DNA from: Planctomycetaceae bacterium
GTDB taxonomy: Bacteria; Planctomycetota; Phycisphaerae; Sedimentisphaerales; UBA12454
DNA length: 41,653 nt
Direction of reading: 5' to 3'
NCBI GenBank assembly: GCA_021371795.1
Contig: JAJFVK010000026.1
Span: 1 to 41,653, forward strand
The position numbers were made by a program, and so were the translations under genes. A model generated the notes under the pieces. The model ran no database searches. It had not been told where the DNA came from and was given only the letters and a program-made list of their open reading frames with translations. Below, one piece after another: positions 32,571-41,342 of this stretch; position 1 is the first letter of the stretch, and each line of letters opens with the position of its first letter.

Positions 32571-33059
32571 ATGATTTGGTGGATAGTAATAGCTTTAATA
32601 CTCATCATCATTTGCGGAATACTGTTCGCGGTAGAGTTTTTTATTCCGAGTTTTGGCTTGATATTTATGTTGGCGGTCTGCTTTTTGGCCGGCGGTATTT
32701 CAATCTTCTTTAAAATAAGTACAAACGCAGGCTGGCTCGGCGTGGTTGTATCGGCGATTCTCGTACCGGCGGTGTTTTTTATCTTTTATAAAATTCTGCC
32801 GCATACAAGCGCAGGAAAATCGTTGATGCTCGATGCGCCGAAAGGCAAAAAGACCGGCGAAGGTATTCCCGATTCCGAGCAGTTGCAACACCTGTTAGGC
32901 CAAAACGCGACGGCTGCAAGTCCGCTGCGGCCGGTAGGAATGTGTGAATTCGATGGGAAAAGGTTTGAATGTGTCGCTGAAAGCGGATATGTTGAGAAAG
33001 GCAAAAACGTAAAAGTTATAAAAGTTGAAGGAACACAACTTACAGTAAGAGAAGTATAA
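32571..33059 (+). CDS. Short NfeD-like membrane protein
   Basis: This 162-residue protein has two or three membrane helices in the first 80 residues (WWIVIALILIIICGILFAVE, then FMLAVCFLAGGISIFF) and a C-terminal OB-fold (about 105-162, ASPLRPVGMCEFDGKRFECVAE). It lacks the protease domain, as in short NfeD forms. It follows the long form by 11 bases with an AAGGA site and precedes floA. The pair of NfeD proteins next to a flotillin is a known bacterial arrangement. Confidence 0.88.
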   Translation: MIWWIVIALILIIICGILFAVEFFIPSFGLIFMLAVCFLAGGISIFFKISTNAGWLGVVVSAILVPAVFFIFYKILPHTSAGKSLMLDAPKGKKTGEGIPDSEQLQHLLGQNATAASPLRPVGMCEFDGKRFECVAESGYVEKGKNVKVIKVEGTQLTVREV

Positions 33060-33111
33060 AAAAATTAATTTTGATATTTGATATTTAATTTTCTTAGGAA
33101 GGGATTTTAGA

Positions 33112-34146
33112 ATGAATATTTTAAGTTATGCTTTATTGGCAGGAGGAGTGCCCATCAGCCTAAAAGGCCTGGGCTTTATTGTTCTTCTTGTATTTGCTTT
33201 TATCTTTCTTTTGATAATACTGGCTTATGGCAAATTGTGGCTGCAGGCCAAATTATCAGGTGCACCGGTTTCGTTCGGCGAGCTTGTCGGTATGACGCTT
33301 CGTAAAGTCGATTCACGAACAATCGTACAAAGCAGAATCACCGCGGTTCAGGCAGGCCTTGATTTGAGTCAGAGGGACCTTGAAAGCCATTATCTTGCCG
33401 GCGGAAGAGTGCCAAATGTTGTGCGGGCTTTAATCGCCGCTGACAGGGCAAATTTAAATTTAACTTTCAAGATCGCAACAGCAATCGACCTTGCCGGCCG
33501 AGATATTCTCGACGCGGTTCAGACTTCGGTTAATCCGAAAGTTATCGATTGCCCAGACCCTGCAAAAGGCCGCGAAACAGTTGACGCGGTTTCACAGGAT
33601 GGCATTCAGTTAAAAGCGAAAGCGAGAGTAACGGTTCGTACGAATCTTCAGCGGCTTATCGGCGGTGCAACCGAGCCGACAATTATCGCTCGTGTCGGCG
33701 AAGGCATCGTTACAACTATCGGCAGCGCAATCTCCCACAAAAGCGTACTCGAAAATCCTGACAATATTTCAAAGCAGGTTCTGGCAAAAAGTCTCGATGC
33801 CGGAACAGCGTTTGAAATTCTCTCGATTGATATCGCGGACATCGACGTCGGCGAAAACATCGGTGCAAAACTGCAGGCCGCACAGGCGGAAGCAGACCTT
33901 GCGAGAGCACGCGCAGAAGCCGAAAAACGCAGAGCTATGGCTGTCGCACGCGAACAGGAAATGAGGGCGCTGGTTCAGGAAAACCGTGCAAAGGTTGTTC
34001 TGGCAGAGGCTGAAGTTCCGCTGGCAATGGCCGAAGCGTTCAGAAAAGGCAACCTCGGCATTATGGATTATTACAAAATGAAAAATATCGTGGCCGATAC
34101 CTCGATGAGAGAAAACATTGCAAAGCCGCAGAAGAAAGAAGAATAA
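33112..34146 (+). CDS. floA: Flotillin-like protein FloA
   Basis: The 344-residue protein has an N-terminal membrane hairpin or helix (about 17-45, [21 protein letters not shown]). An SPFH/PHB-like region follows with [25 protein letters not shown] (positions about 63-87) and [15 protein letters not shown]. The Ala/Glu-rich helix (about 255-315, [18 protein letters not shown]) drives oligomerisation. In Bacillus FloA forms membrane foci that organise lipid-linked proteins and fluidity. The AGGAAGG ribosome site is strong. The operon with two NfeD genes supports the assignment. Confidence 0.94.
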   Translation: MNILSYALLAGGVPISLKGLGFIVLLVFAFIFLLIILAYGKLWLQAKLSGAPVSFGELVGMTLRKVDSRTIVQSRITAVQAGLDLSQRDLESHYLAGGRVPNVVRALIAADRANLNLTFKIATAIDLAGRDILDAVQTSVNPKVIDCPDPAKGRETVDAVSQDGIQLKAKARVTVRTNLQRLIGGATEPTIIARVGEGIVTTIGSAISHKSVLENPDNISKQVLAKSLDAGTAFEILSIDIADIDVGENIGAKLQAAQAEADLARARAEAEKRRAMAVAREQEMRALVQENRAKVVLAEAEVPLAMAEAFRKGNLGIMDYYKMKNIVADTSMRENIAKPQKKEE

Positions 34147-34179
34147 CTTAAATAGTTGTTAGTTGGTAGTCGTTAGTTT

Positions 34180-34833
34180 ATGAATATTGAAATACAATAT
34201 GTTCTTGCAAAAAGTGAAGGCTGGGAACAGCTTATCATACTGGCGGTAATATTCGGCTTTGCCATCCTGAAGAAAGTCTTTTCAGCGATAAAAGATTATT
34301 CAGAGCAACATAGCGATTCTTCGGACGATTCAACGGCGTATGAAGAACTGCCGAAACATAAACCTGCTTATCATGCAACTCATACCTATGATAAAAACGC
34401 GTTCAAAACCATTGAGCAGATAAGGGATGAGAGAGCGGCCGCAATCAGGGCAAGGTACGGCATTCCTGAACCAGGTCGTCCCAAGCCGCAGATTCCTATG
34501 GCAGATGAACCGCCGCCGCTGGAAGAAGAACCGATTCGCGAGCACATGTTCGAGCCGCCGCCTGTTCGCATAGAGCCGCCGGCATACATTCCGCAAAAGC
34601 CAAAGAAAATGCACGTTGCTGCCCCGCCGCGTCAGCCGGAATATGTTCAGCCGGCTTATGTCATGTCGGCAGCAATGCAGTCTGTTCCGCAGGCAAAAAA
34701 ACACAAGCATACAGAACACGCCGCCGAAGTACAAAGAGAGACGCTGATTAGTTTATCTTCGCCGCAGGATTTGCGAACCGCGATTTTGTATCAGGAAATT
34801 CTCGGCAAGCCGCTGGCATTGAGAGAAAATTAA
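34180..34833 (+). CDS. Hypothetical Pro-rich membrane protein
   Basis: I do not recognise a family. The 217-residue protein has one predicted membrane helix at about 17-33 (LIILAVIFGFAILKKVF), then a cytoplasmic, proline- and histidine-rich stretch (about 55-175: EPPPLEEEPIREHMFEPPPV and similar). A C-terminal motif reads SSPQDLRTAILYQEILGKPLALRE (about 192-215). That last motif is common to small planctomycete membrane proteins of unknown role, as far as I recall. It lies 33 bases after floA, so it may belong to that operon and to the same membrane-organising function. Confidence 0.6.
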   Translation: MNIEIQYVLAKSEGWEQLIILAVIFGFAILKKVFSAIKDYSEQHSDSSDDSTAYEELPKHKPAYHATHTYDKNAFKTIEQIRDERAAAIRARYGIPEPGRPKPQIPMADEPPPLEEEPIREHMFEPPPVRIEPPAYIPQKPKKMHVAAPPRQPEYVQPAYVMSAAMQSVPQAKKHKHTEHAAEVQRETLISLSSPQDLRTAILYQEILGKPLALREN

Positions 34834-34876
34834 TCAAGAATTTTCCCAGACACAGGATAGCTGCAACCAAAAATAA

Positions 34877-34967
34877 GTTGTCGTAGGCAGCGGTAACGGT
34901 AACGTTGCGTTCTCGGTTGTGGGTTTGGTGTTTCGTTGACATAACACGAACACCAAATAACGACAAC
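34877..34967. repeat. Nested inverted repeats after the floA operon
   Basis: An outer stem GTTGTCG (34877-34883) / CGACAAC (34961-34967) encloses an inner stem TTTGGTGTT (34924-34932) / AACACCAAA (34949-34957). No T-run follows, so a terminator is unlikely; it could be a dispersed repeat or an RNA element. Confidence 0.4.
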
Positions 34968-35007
34968 AAAACCTTACCGATACCCCTACCCAAACCTATA
35001 AAAAAAA

Positions 35008-35056
35008 TATCTCGTGAAGCGATTTTCGAGATACACTTCACGAGATACGAGATACT
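35008..35056. repeat. 12-bp palindrome arms with CGAGATAC repeats
   Basis: TATCTCGTGAAG (35008-35019) is perfectly complementary to CTTCACGAGATA (35036-35047). The word CGAGATAC occurs three times on the plus strand (35027, 35041, 35049). It sits just after the 3' end of the minus-strand protease gene and the plus-strand floA set, and could act as a two-way terminator-like hairpin. Confidence 0.5.
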
Positions 35057-35065
35057 TTAGTTTAT

Positions 35066-36523
35066 TTACTCATCAAGTTTCACTACGATATATCTGGAAA
35101 CATCACCCTGACGAACATAGAACAGGAGTGAATTTCCGCCTTTCTTGACAGCCGCCCAAAACTCGTCAACGTCTTTAACTTTCTGGCGATTGACTTCGAT
35201 AATTAACGTGCCTGCCACAATTTGCGATTCTTCAGCAGGCGAACCTTCTCCAACTTCGGTAACGATAACGCCTGTTTCGCCTTTATAGTCAAATTTTTGA
35301 GCAAGCTCGTCTGTAAGATTCTGAACCGTTATGCCAAGTTTTTCAGAGGCCTCCTGTGCTTCTTCTTTTGCGATTTCTTTGCCCGGCCGTGCCGCAAGTT
35401 CAATCGTAAATTCTTTTTCTTTGCCGTCTCTGATCACAGCTAATTTTAATTTTGTTCCCGGTGCAAGTTTTGCCACTTCATTTCTGAAACCGTCCCAGGT
35501 TTCAATTTCCCTGCCGTCTTTTTTGATAATGATATCGCCCTTTTGCAGTTCGGCTTTTTCAGCAGGACTGTCTTTTACCAGACTATCAACGAGAACGCCT
35601 TTCTTTACATCTTTTGCGCCAAGCAGCTCCGCCATTTCAGGCGTTACATCTTTGCCGAAAATTCCGATGTAGCCTCGTGTAACTTTTCCATCTTTGGCAA
35701 TCTGCTCGTAAACATATTTGGCGATATTGATTGGCACAGCAAAACCGATTCCCATATATCCGCCGCTTGAGCTGTATATCGCGGAGTTTATGCCGACAAC
35801 TTTTCCATCGATATTAATCAGCGGGCCGCCTGAATTGCCGAAGTTAATGGCGGCGTCAGTCTGAATAAAATCCTGAAACTGAACATCTGGCAGACCAAGA
35901 TTCGTCCTGCCCTTGGCTGAAACAATGCCTGACGTTACGGTATGGCTCAAACCAAAAGGATTGCCGATTGCCAGCACCCACTGGCCGACACGAAGTTTAT
36001 CTGAATCGCCAAGTTCGGCAAAAGGCAGGTCTTTAGCGTCAACTTTAATAACCGCAATATCTGTTTCAGGGTCTGTGCCTACAACTTTTGCTTTCAGTTC
36101 TCTATCATCTGAAAGTTTTACTGTAATTGTATTGGCGTCTTTTACAACGTGATTATTGGTAAGAATATAACCGTCGGCAGAGATGATAAAACCAGAACCC
36201 TGTCCCCTGCGAACCTGCTTGCGCTCTTTCGGCTGCTGTTGTTGCGGCTGCTGACGCTGACGCATCTGCGGTCCGAAAAATCTCTGGAAAAACTCATCAT
36301 CTTCGAATGGATTAAAATATTGAAGCTTTTGTGTGTATGTCTGCTCTGTACTAATGAACACAACGGCCGGACTGACCTTTTCCGCTATGTCGGCAAATGC
36401 TTCGCCGGTATTACGCAAAGTTTCAATATCCGCTTTTTTGTCAGGAGCCGCCTGACATAATGGCGACAAAATAGAAATGGTTAAAATTGATAGAAACACC
36501 AATAAAGTCTTTTCACGTTTCAT
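35066..36523 (-). CDS. DegQ/HtrA-type periplasmic serine protease
   Basis: I start it at ATG 36523 because a GAAAGGA site precedes it and a signal peptide follows (MKREKTLLVFLSILTISI, cleaved after QA). The 485-residue product has the trypsin-like domain with His125 (NNHVVKD), Asp155 (TDIAVIK) and Ser231 (GNSGGPL), and two PDZ domains (about 275-360 and 390-480). A Gln-rich loop (about 89-97) near the catalytic domain recalls the LA loop of DegP. These enzymes degrade or refold misfolded envelope proteins. It is longer than a DegS form, which lacks the second PDZ. It is divergent from the RluA-type gene. Confidence 0.94.
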   Translation of the reverse strand: MKREKTLLVFLSILTISILSPLCQAAPDKKADIETLRNTGEAFADIAEKVSPAVVFISTEQTYTQKLQYFNPFEDDEFFQRFFGPQMRQRQQPQQQQPKERKQVRRGQGSGFIISADGYILTNNHVVKDANTITVKLSDDRELKAKVVGTDPETDIAVIKVDAKDLPFAELGDSDKLRVGQWVLAIGNPFGLSHTVTSGIVSAKGRTNLGLPDVQFQDFIQTDAAINFGNSGGPLINIDGKVVGINSAIYSSSGGYMGIGFAVPINIAKYVYEQIAKDGKVTRGYIGIFGKDVTPEMAELLGAKDVKKGVLVDSLVKDSPAEKAELQKGDIIIKKDGREIETWDGFRNEVAKLAPGTKLKLAVIRDGKEKEFTIELAARPGKEIAKEEAQEASEKLGITVQNLTDELAQKFDYKGETGVIVTEVGEGSPAEESQIVAGTLIIEVNRQKVKDVDEFWAAVKKGGNSLLFYVRQGDVSRYIVVKLDE

Positions 36524-36707
36524 CCAGTTAGTCCTTTCAAAAATACTCATACTCTAAAAATATATAACAAGAATCAGATACGTAATTCAAAAACAATTGT
36601 TCAGTCATTAGTTATAATCGTATTTTTCCCCAATAGTTCTATACCTGTTTTTACCCTAAAAGGAGAATTTAGCATAAATATTTACTTACCAACGACTTGC
36701 ATTTTAA

Positions 36708-37502
36708 ATGAAATATGATATATATTTAGGGATGGAAATAATATATCAGGACAACGACATATTGGCGATTGATAAGCCCGCCGGCGTAAGCGTTACCCAC
36801 GACCGCGGCGGAAACGACAGCATTATAGAATTGATTCAGCGAAAGCCCGGCTTTGAAGACACGCTTGTCGTCCACCGGCTCGACAAAGACACCAGCGGAA
36901 TAATGGTACTGGCAAGAAACGCTGATTCGCATCGGCGTTACTGTCAGCTTTTCGAAGAATCCCAAGTCAGAAAAATTTATCTGGCACTGGTAACCGGCAT
37001 ACCTGATGGAACCACCGGCGAAATTGACGCCCCGCTTATGCAGGACAAAAAAGACGTACTAAAAATGTCGGTTGATATGAAAAAAGGCAAAGAATCGCAG
37101 ACCCGCTGGCAGCTTTTGGCTGATTTTGGCAGAGTATCCCTCGTCGCCGCCCGCCCGCTGACAGGCAGAACGCATCAGATTCGCGTGCATTTTCAATACG
37201 CAGGTTTCCCATTAGCCATTGACCCGTTATACAGCGGCAATGAGCCGATTATGCTTTCGAGTTTCAAATCTAAATACAAGCTCGGCAAATTCGCCGAGGA
37301 AAAACCGCTAATCGAAAGATTAACGCTTTGCGCGTATGAGCTGGAGATAGAAAACCATCACTTTATCGCGCCGGTAGAGAAAAAACTCAAGGCAACGATA
37401 AAAATGCTCAAAAAATATAGCTCAAAGAAAAATTCCTCATTCCTGAACGAGGAGCATTTCGAGCAGATTCTGGCCTCAAAGCCCTTGACACTCGATATTT
37501 GA
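36708..37502 (+). CDS. RluA-family pseudouridine synthase
   Basis: This 264-residue enzyme isomerises uridine to pseudouridine in rRNA or tRNA. The motif VVHRLDKDTSGIMV contains catalytic Asp59, preceded by DILAIDKPAGVSV and followed by RPLTGRTHQIRVHF. There is no N-terminal S4 domain, so it resembles the RluA/RluC-short type; the target nucleotide is not evident. ATG 36708 is used, but ATG 36732 (MEIIYQDNDIL) also fits the family opening. It is followed by hom 63 bases on. Confidence 0.9.
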   Translation: MKYDIYLGMEIIYQDNDILAIDKPAGVSVTHDRGGNDSIIELIQRKPGFEDTLVVHRLDKDTSGIMVLARNADSHRRYCQLFEESQVRKIYLALVTGIPDGTTGEIDAPLMQDKKDVLKMSVDMKKGKESQTRWQLLADFGRVSLVAARPLTGRTHQIRVHFQYAGFPLAIDPLYSGNEPIMLSSFKSKYKLGKFAEEKPLIERLTLCAYELEIENHHFIAPVEKKLKATIKMLKKYSSKKNSSFLNEEHFEQILASKPLTLDI

Positions 37503-37565
37503 TTTTGCTTGATTATCGGGCATTTTTTTGATAACCTTTTATCCCAACATAACTTGAGAGACTTT

Positions 37566-38882
37566 ATGGCTGATAAAACAATAAAAATTGGATTAATAGG
37601 ATTTGGAACCGTCGGCAGCGGAGTCGCAAAGATTCTGCTTGAAGATTCCGATTACATCAAAGCAAGAACCGGCATCAAACTTGAGCTTGCCAAAATCGTC
37701 GACGTGGACACCACAAAAGAACGCCCTGTCAAACTTCCTGCAGGAATTCTGACAAGCGACATAAACAGCATACTCAACGATAAAGAGATTCAAATCGCTA
37801 TTGAGCTTGTAGGCGGAACAAAAATCGCAAAAGACATTCAGTTAAAAATGCTCGCCGCCGGCAAAGATGTCATTACCGCAAACAAAGCGCTGCTGGCAGA
37901 ACACGGCAGCGAACTTTACACAGCCGCTCACAAAGCCGACAAGTGCATCGCATTCGAAGCGAGCTGCGCAGGCGGAATCCCGATTATCTCCGCGATACGA
38001 ACCGGCCTTGCCGCAAACAGAATCAAAGCTATTTATGGCATCGTGAATGGAACGTGCAATTATATCCTCACGAATATGACGAACAAGAACGAAACCTTCC
38101 GCGCCGCTCTCAAACAGGCGCAGGAAAAAGGTTACGCCGAGGCAGACCCGACGCTCGACATCAGCGGCGGAGATTCAGCGCACAAACTTGCGATTCTTTC
38201 GTCAATCAGTTTCGGCAGCGAGATTTTGCCGGAAGATATTTTCGTCGAAGGCATTGAAAACGTCGATATCGCAGATATTCGCTATGGCAAGGAAATGGGC
38301 TATACGCTCAAACTGCTGGCTATCGGCCAAAGAACACCAGAAGGCAAAATTTCTCTGCGGGTTCATCCGTCGTTCATTTCGTCGGAAAGCGCGCTTGCAC
38401 GTGTTGACGGCCCGTTCAACGCTGTCAGTATTTTCGGCCACGCAGTCGGCCAGACGATGTTCTATGGCCGCGGAGCCGGAATGATGCCGACCGCCTCGGC
38501 GATTGTCGCCGACATTATCGAAGTGGCGATGGGCAACTCCAAAAAACTTTTCGAGCATCTTACGCTTGAGCCGAGAGATAAAAATACAATCGCAAACATC
38601 AACGAACTGATGAGCAGGTTTTATATCAGGCTTCGCGTTTCAGATAAGCCCGGCGTTTTCGCGCAAATTACGTCTATTCTTGCAAAGCGCGAAATAAGCC
38701 TTTCGGGCGTACTCCAGCACGAAGAGCAGCATTCGAACAACGTTGTTTCTGCGATTATAATTACGCATCAGACACAGCAGAAAAAAGTTACCGCCGCTTT
38801 GGCTGATTTCAAAGAACTTGAAATAGTTAAAAGCGAACCGGTCTGCATAAGGATTGTAGATATTCCACAGGATAGTGAATGA
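37566..38882 (+). CDS. hom: Homoserine dehydrogenase
   Basis: The 438-residue enzyme reduces aspartate semialdehyde to homoserine in threonine and methionine synthesis. It shows the nucleotide-binding GFGTVGSGV near the N-terminus, then VTANKALLAEHG, FEASCAGGIPII and YAEADPTLDISGGDSAHKLA (catalytic-domain hallmark). A C-terminal ACT domain (about 350-430, LRVSDKPGVFAQITSILAK) points to threonine feedback. The start ATG 37566 gives the family N-terminus; an upstream TTG is ignored. It overlaps the next gene by four bases (ATGA), within an aspartate-family operon. Confidence 0.95.
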   Translation: MADKTIKIGLIGFGTVGSGVAKILLEDSDYIKARTGIKLELAKIVDVDTTKERPVKLPAGILTSDINSILNDKEIQIAIELVGGTKIAKDIQLKMLAAGKDVITANKALLAEHGSELYTAAHKADKCIAFEASCAGGIPIISAIRTGLAANRIKAIYGIVNGTCNYILTNMTNKNETFRAALKQAQEKGYAEADPTLDISGGDSAHKLAILSSISFGSEILPEDIFVEGIENVDIADIRYGKEMGYTLKLLAIGQRTPEGKISLRVHPSFISSESALARVDGPFNAVSIFGHAVGQTMFYGRGAGMMPTASAIVADIIEVAMGNSKKLFEHLTLEPRDKNTIANINELMSRFYIRLRVSDKPGVFAQITSILAKREISLSGVLQHEEQHSNNVVSAIIITHQTQQKKVTAALADFKELEIVKSEPVCIRIVDIPQDSE

Positions 38883-40063
38883 AGTATGTATTGATAATAC
38901 CAGATGGCGCAGCAGATGAACCGATAGAACAATTCGGCGGCAAAACCGTTTTCGAAGCGGCCGACATTCCCAACATCGACAACATCAGCAAGACAGGCAA
39001 ATTGGGACTTGTCCAGACAGTTCCCGAAAAAATGCCGCCCGGAAGTGACGTCGCTATGATGAGCCTGCTCGGCTACGACCCGAACAGATATTACACCGGC
39101 AGAGCGCCGCTCGAAGCCGTCGCGATGAACATTCAGCTTGAGCCGACCGATTGGGTCTTCAGGTGCAATCTCGTCACAATCGCCGATAACAAAATGGCTG
39201 ACCACAGCGCAGGACATATTTCGAGCCCCGAAGGCGCAAGAATTATCGAAGACATGAACAAAGCCCTCGGCAGTGATAAAATAAAATTTTACCCCGGCGT
39301 AAGCTACCGTCATCTTTGCGTAATCAAGGGAATGGATTTTGACGTTTACACAGAACCGCCGCACGACATCATCGGCCAGTCTGCGGAGAAAAATCTGCCT
39401 CGCGGCAAAAACGCGGAGATACTGACCGAGTTGATGGCGAAGTCGAAAGAGATTTTGGCCGAACATGAAATAAATAAAATTCGCAAAGACCTCGGCGAAA
39501 ATCAGGTCAGTTCTATTTGGCTCTGGGGTCAGGGCAAAAAAGCTTCGATGGATAGTTTCCAGAGCCGATTCGGTTTAAGAGGCACAACGATTACTGCCGT
39601 TGACCTCGTCCGCGGCATTTCGAAGCTGATTGGTTTTGATTTGGTTAAGGTTGAAGGCGCAACAGGTTTCGCGGATACGAATTACAACGGCAAAGCACAG
39701 GCGGCGATTGACGCGTTGGAAAAATATGATTTCGTATTTATACATATCGAAGGCCCGGACGAAGCCGGCCACGCGGGAAATGCGGAGCTGAAAAAATTAG
39801 CTGTCGAGCGTATTGACAAGTATGTAGTCGCTCCGGTATATAATGCCCTGCAAAAATACGATAGCTGGCGGATGCTGGTTATGCCAGACCATCCGACGCC
39901 CTGCAAAGGTCAGGCGCATACTGGCGGGCCGGTGCCTTTTGCGATGGCAGGAACTGGCGTAAGACCCCTGCTCAGCAAACCGTTTACAGAGAATTTTGCA
40001 GCCCAGTCGGGTTTGAAAATAGAAAAAGGTTATGAATTGATGGAATACTTTTTAAAGAGCTAA
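38879..40063 (+). CDS. Proposed homoserine kinase, ApgM-like metalloenzyme
   Basis: The 394-residue protein belongs to the alkaline-phosphatase-like superfamily near archaeal-type 2,3-bisphosphoglycerate-independent phosphoglycerate mutase. It shows VLIIPDGAADEP with the metal Asp, PPGSDVAMMSLLGYDP (phospho-Ser/Thr segment), HIEGPDEAGHAGN and MPDHPTPC (metal ligands). In many genomes that lack ThrB it lies next to hom and lysC and is annotated as the proposed homoserine kinase (TIGR02535). The four-base overlap with hom, and lysC next, strongly suggests that role here. The alternative, a true phosphoglycerate mutase, cannot be excluded from sequence alone. Confidence 0.85.
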   Translation: MKYVLIIPDGAADEPIEQFGGKTVFEAADIPNIDNISKTGKLGLVQTVPEKMPPGSDVAMMSLLGYDPNRYYTGRAPLEAVAMNIQLEPTDWVFRCNLVTIADNKMADHSAGHISSPEGARIIEDMNKALGSDKIKFYPGVSYRHLCVIKGMDFDVYTEPPHDIIGQSAEKNLPRGKNAEILTELMAKSKEILAEHEINKIRKDLGENQVSSIWLWGQGKKASMDSFQSRFGLRGTTITAVDLVRGISKLIGFDLVKVEGATGFADTNYNGKAQAAIDALEKYDFVFIHIEGPDEAGHAGNAELKKLAVERIDKYVVAPVYNALQKYDSWRMLVMPDHPTPCKGQAHTGGPVPFAMAGTGVRPLLSKPFTENFAAQSGLKIEKGYELMEYFLKS

Positions 40064-40088
40064 TACAACTTTAGGAACATAATATTTT

Positions 40089-41342
40089 ATGGCTAAGAAA
40101 AAAGAACTTGTAGTACAGAAATTCGGCGGCACTTCGGTCGCCAACGCAGAACGCATAAAAAAAGCTGCGCAAAGGGCTATCAATGAAGTCAAACAGGGCA
40201 GAAACGTCATTATGGTCGCTTCCGCCCGCGGCAAGCAGACCGACGAGCTGATTAGGGATGCGATGGAAGTAAATCCAAATCCGCCAAAGCGTGAGATGGA
40301 TCAGCTTTTGAGCACAGGCGAGCAGCAGACAGTTTCGCTGATTGCAATGGCTATCGAAGCGATGGGACAAAAAGCTATTAGTTTCACCGGCGCGCAGATT
40401 CGTATGCTCACAGACAGCGTACATACAAAGGCCAGAATTAAAAGTATCGATACAAAACGACTGAAGAAAGCTCTCGATGAAGGCAATGTTGTTATAGTTG
40501 CCGGCTTTCAGGGCATTGACGAAAACGAAGACGTCACAACACTCGGCCGAGGCGGTTCAGACACAAGCGCTGTCGCGCTGGCAGCGGCGATGAAGGCTGA
40601 TATATGCGATATTTATACTGACGTTGACGGCGTTTACACCACAGACCCGCGAATCTTCAAAGAAGCGGTAAAGCTCGAGCAGATCAGCTACGATGAAGTT
40701 CTCGAAATGGCAAGCCTCGGCGCAGGCGTTATGCACGGCAGGTCGATTGAATTCGGCAAAAAATATAATGTAATCATACATGTCAGAAGCAGTATGTCAG
40801 ATAAAAAAGGTACTTTAATTACTCATGAGGTCCCGCAAATGGAAGGAATACTTGTATCCGGAGCGACGATTGAAAAGAATCTCGCTAAAGTCAGCTTAAT
40901 CGGCGTCAACAACAAACCAGGCAACGCGGCAAAGGTTTTCGCGCATCTTGCGTCAGCGAAAGTCTGCGTAAACGATATTATTCAGACCGAAGTCAGCAAG
41001 CAGAAGGCGAACATTTCATTCACAGTCAGCAAGAATGATTTCAGCGACGCTAAAAAGGCCGTTGAGGGAATCAAAGAGAAAGTCGGCTGCGAAGGCGTTT
41101 TCTTTCGCGATGATATCGCTGAAGTTTCAATTATCGGCGTCGGTATGCGAACACATTACGGCGTTGCAAATATGATGTTCAGCACGCTTGCGAAAGAAAA
41201 AATTAATATCGATTCGATTACCACAAGCGAAATCAGAATAAGCTGCCTCGTTGACAAAGTTCAGGGCGACAATGCTCTGATTGCCGTTTGCAAAGCGTTC
41301 GAACTCGATAAACCCGTCGATAAACGCAGTTACGTAAAATAA
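40089..41342 (+). CDS. lysC: Aspartate kinase
   Basis: The 417-residue enzyme phosphorylates aspartate, the entry into lysine, threonine and methionine synthesis. It opens with VVQKFGGTSVANAERI, the family ATP motif, and has GFQGIDENEDVTTLGRGGSDTSA and DVDGVYTTDPRI. Two ACT domains (about 260-335 and 340-410) would bind lysine or threonine. No lysine riboswitch is visible ahead of it. AGGA lies 13-16 bases before the start, a little far. It completes a hom / homoserine-kinase / lysC run, the order seen in many planctomycetes and delta-proteobacteria. Confidence 0.95.
   Translation: MAKKKELVVQKFGGTSVANAERIKKAAQRAINEVKQGRNVIMVASARGKQTDELIRDAMEVNPNPPKREMDQLLSTGEQQTVSLIAMAIEAMGQKAISFTGAQIRMLTDSVHTKARIKSIDTKRLKKALDEGNVVIVAGFQGIDENEDVTTLGRGGSDTSAVALAAAMKADICDIYTDVDGVYTTDPRIFKEAVKLEQISYDEVLEMASLGAGVMHGRSIEFGKKYNVIIHVRSSMSDKKGTLITHEVPQMEGILVSGATIEKNLAKVSLIGVNNKPGNAAKVFAHLASAKVCVNDIIQTEVSKQKANISFTVSKNDFSDAKKAVEGIKEKVGCEGVFFRDDIAEVSIIGVGMRTHYGVANMMFSTLAKEKINIDSITTSEIRISCLVDKVQGDNALIAVCKAFELDKPVDKRSYVK

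Noticed and set aside
40064-40088. Possible lysine riboswitch ahead of lysC
   Set aside because: The gap is only 25 bases and the preceding gene is coding, so there is no room for the roughly 170-base element.
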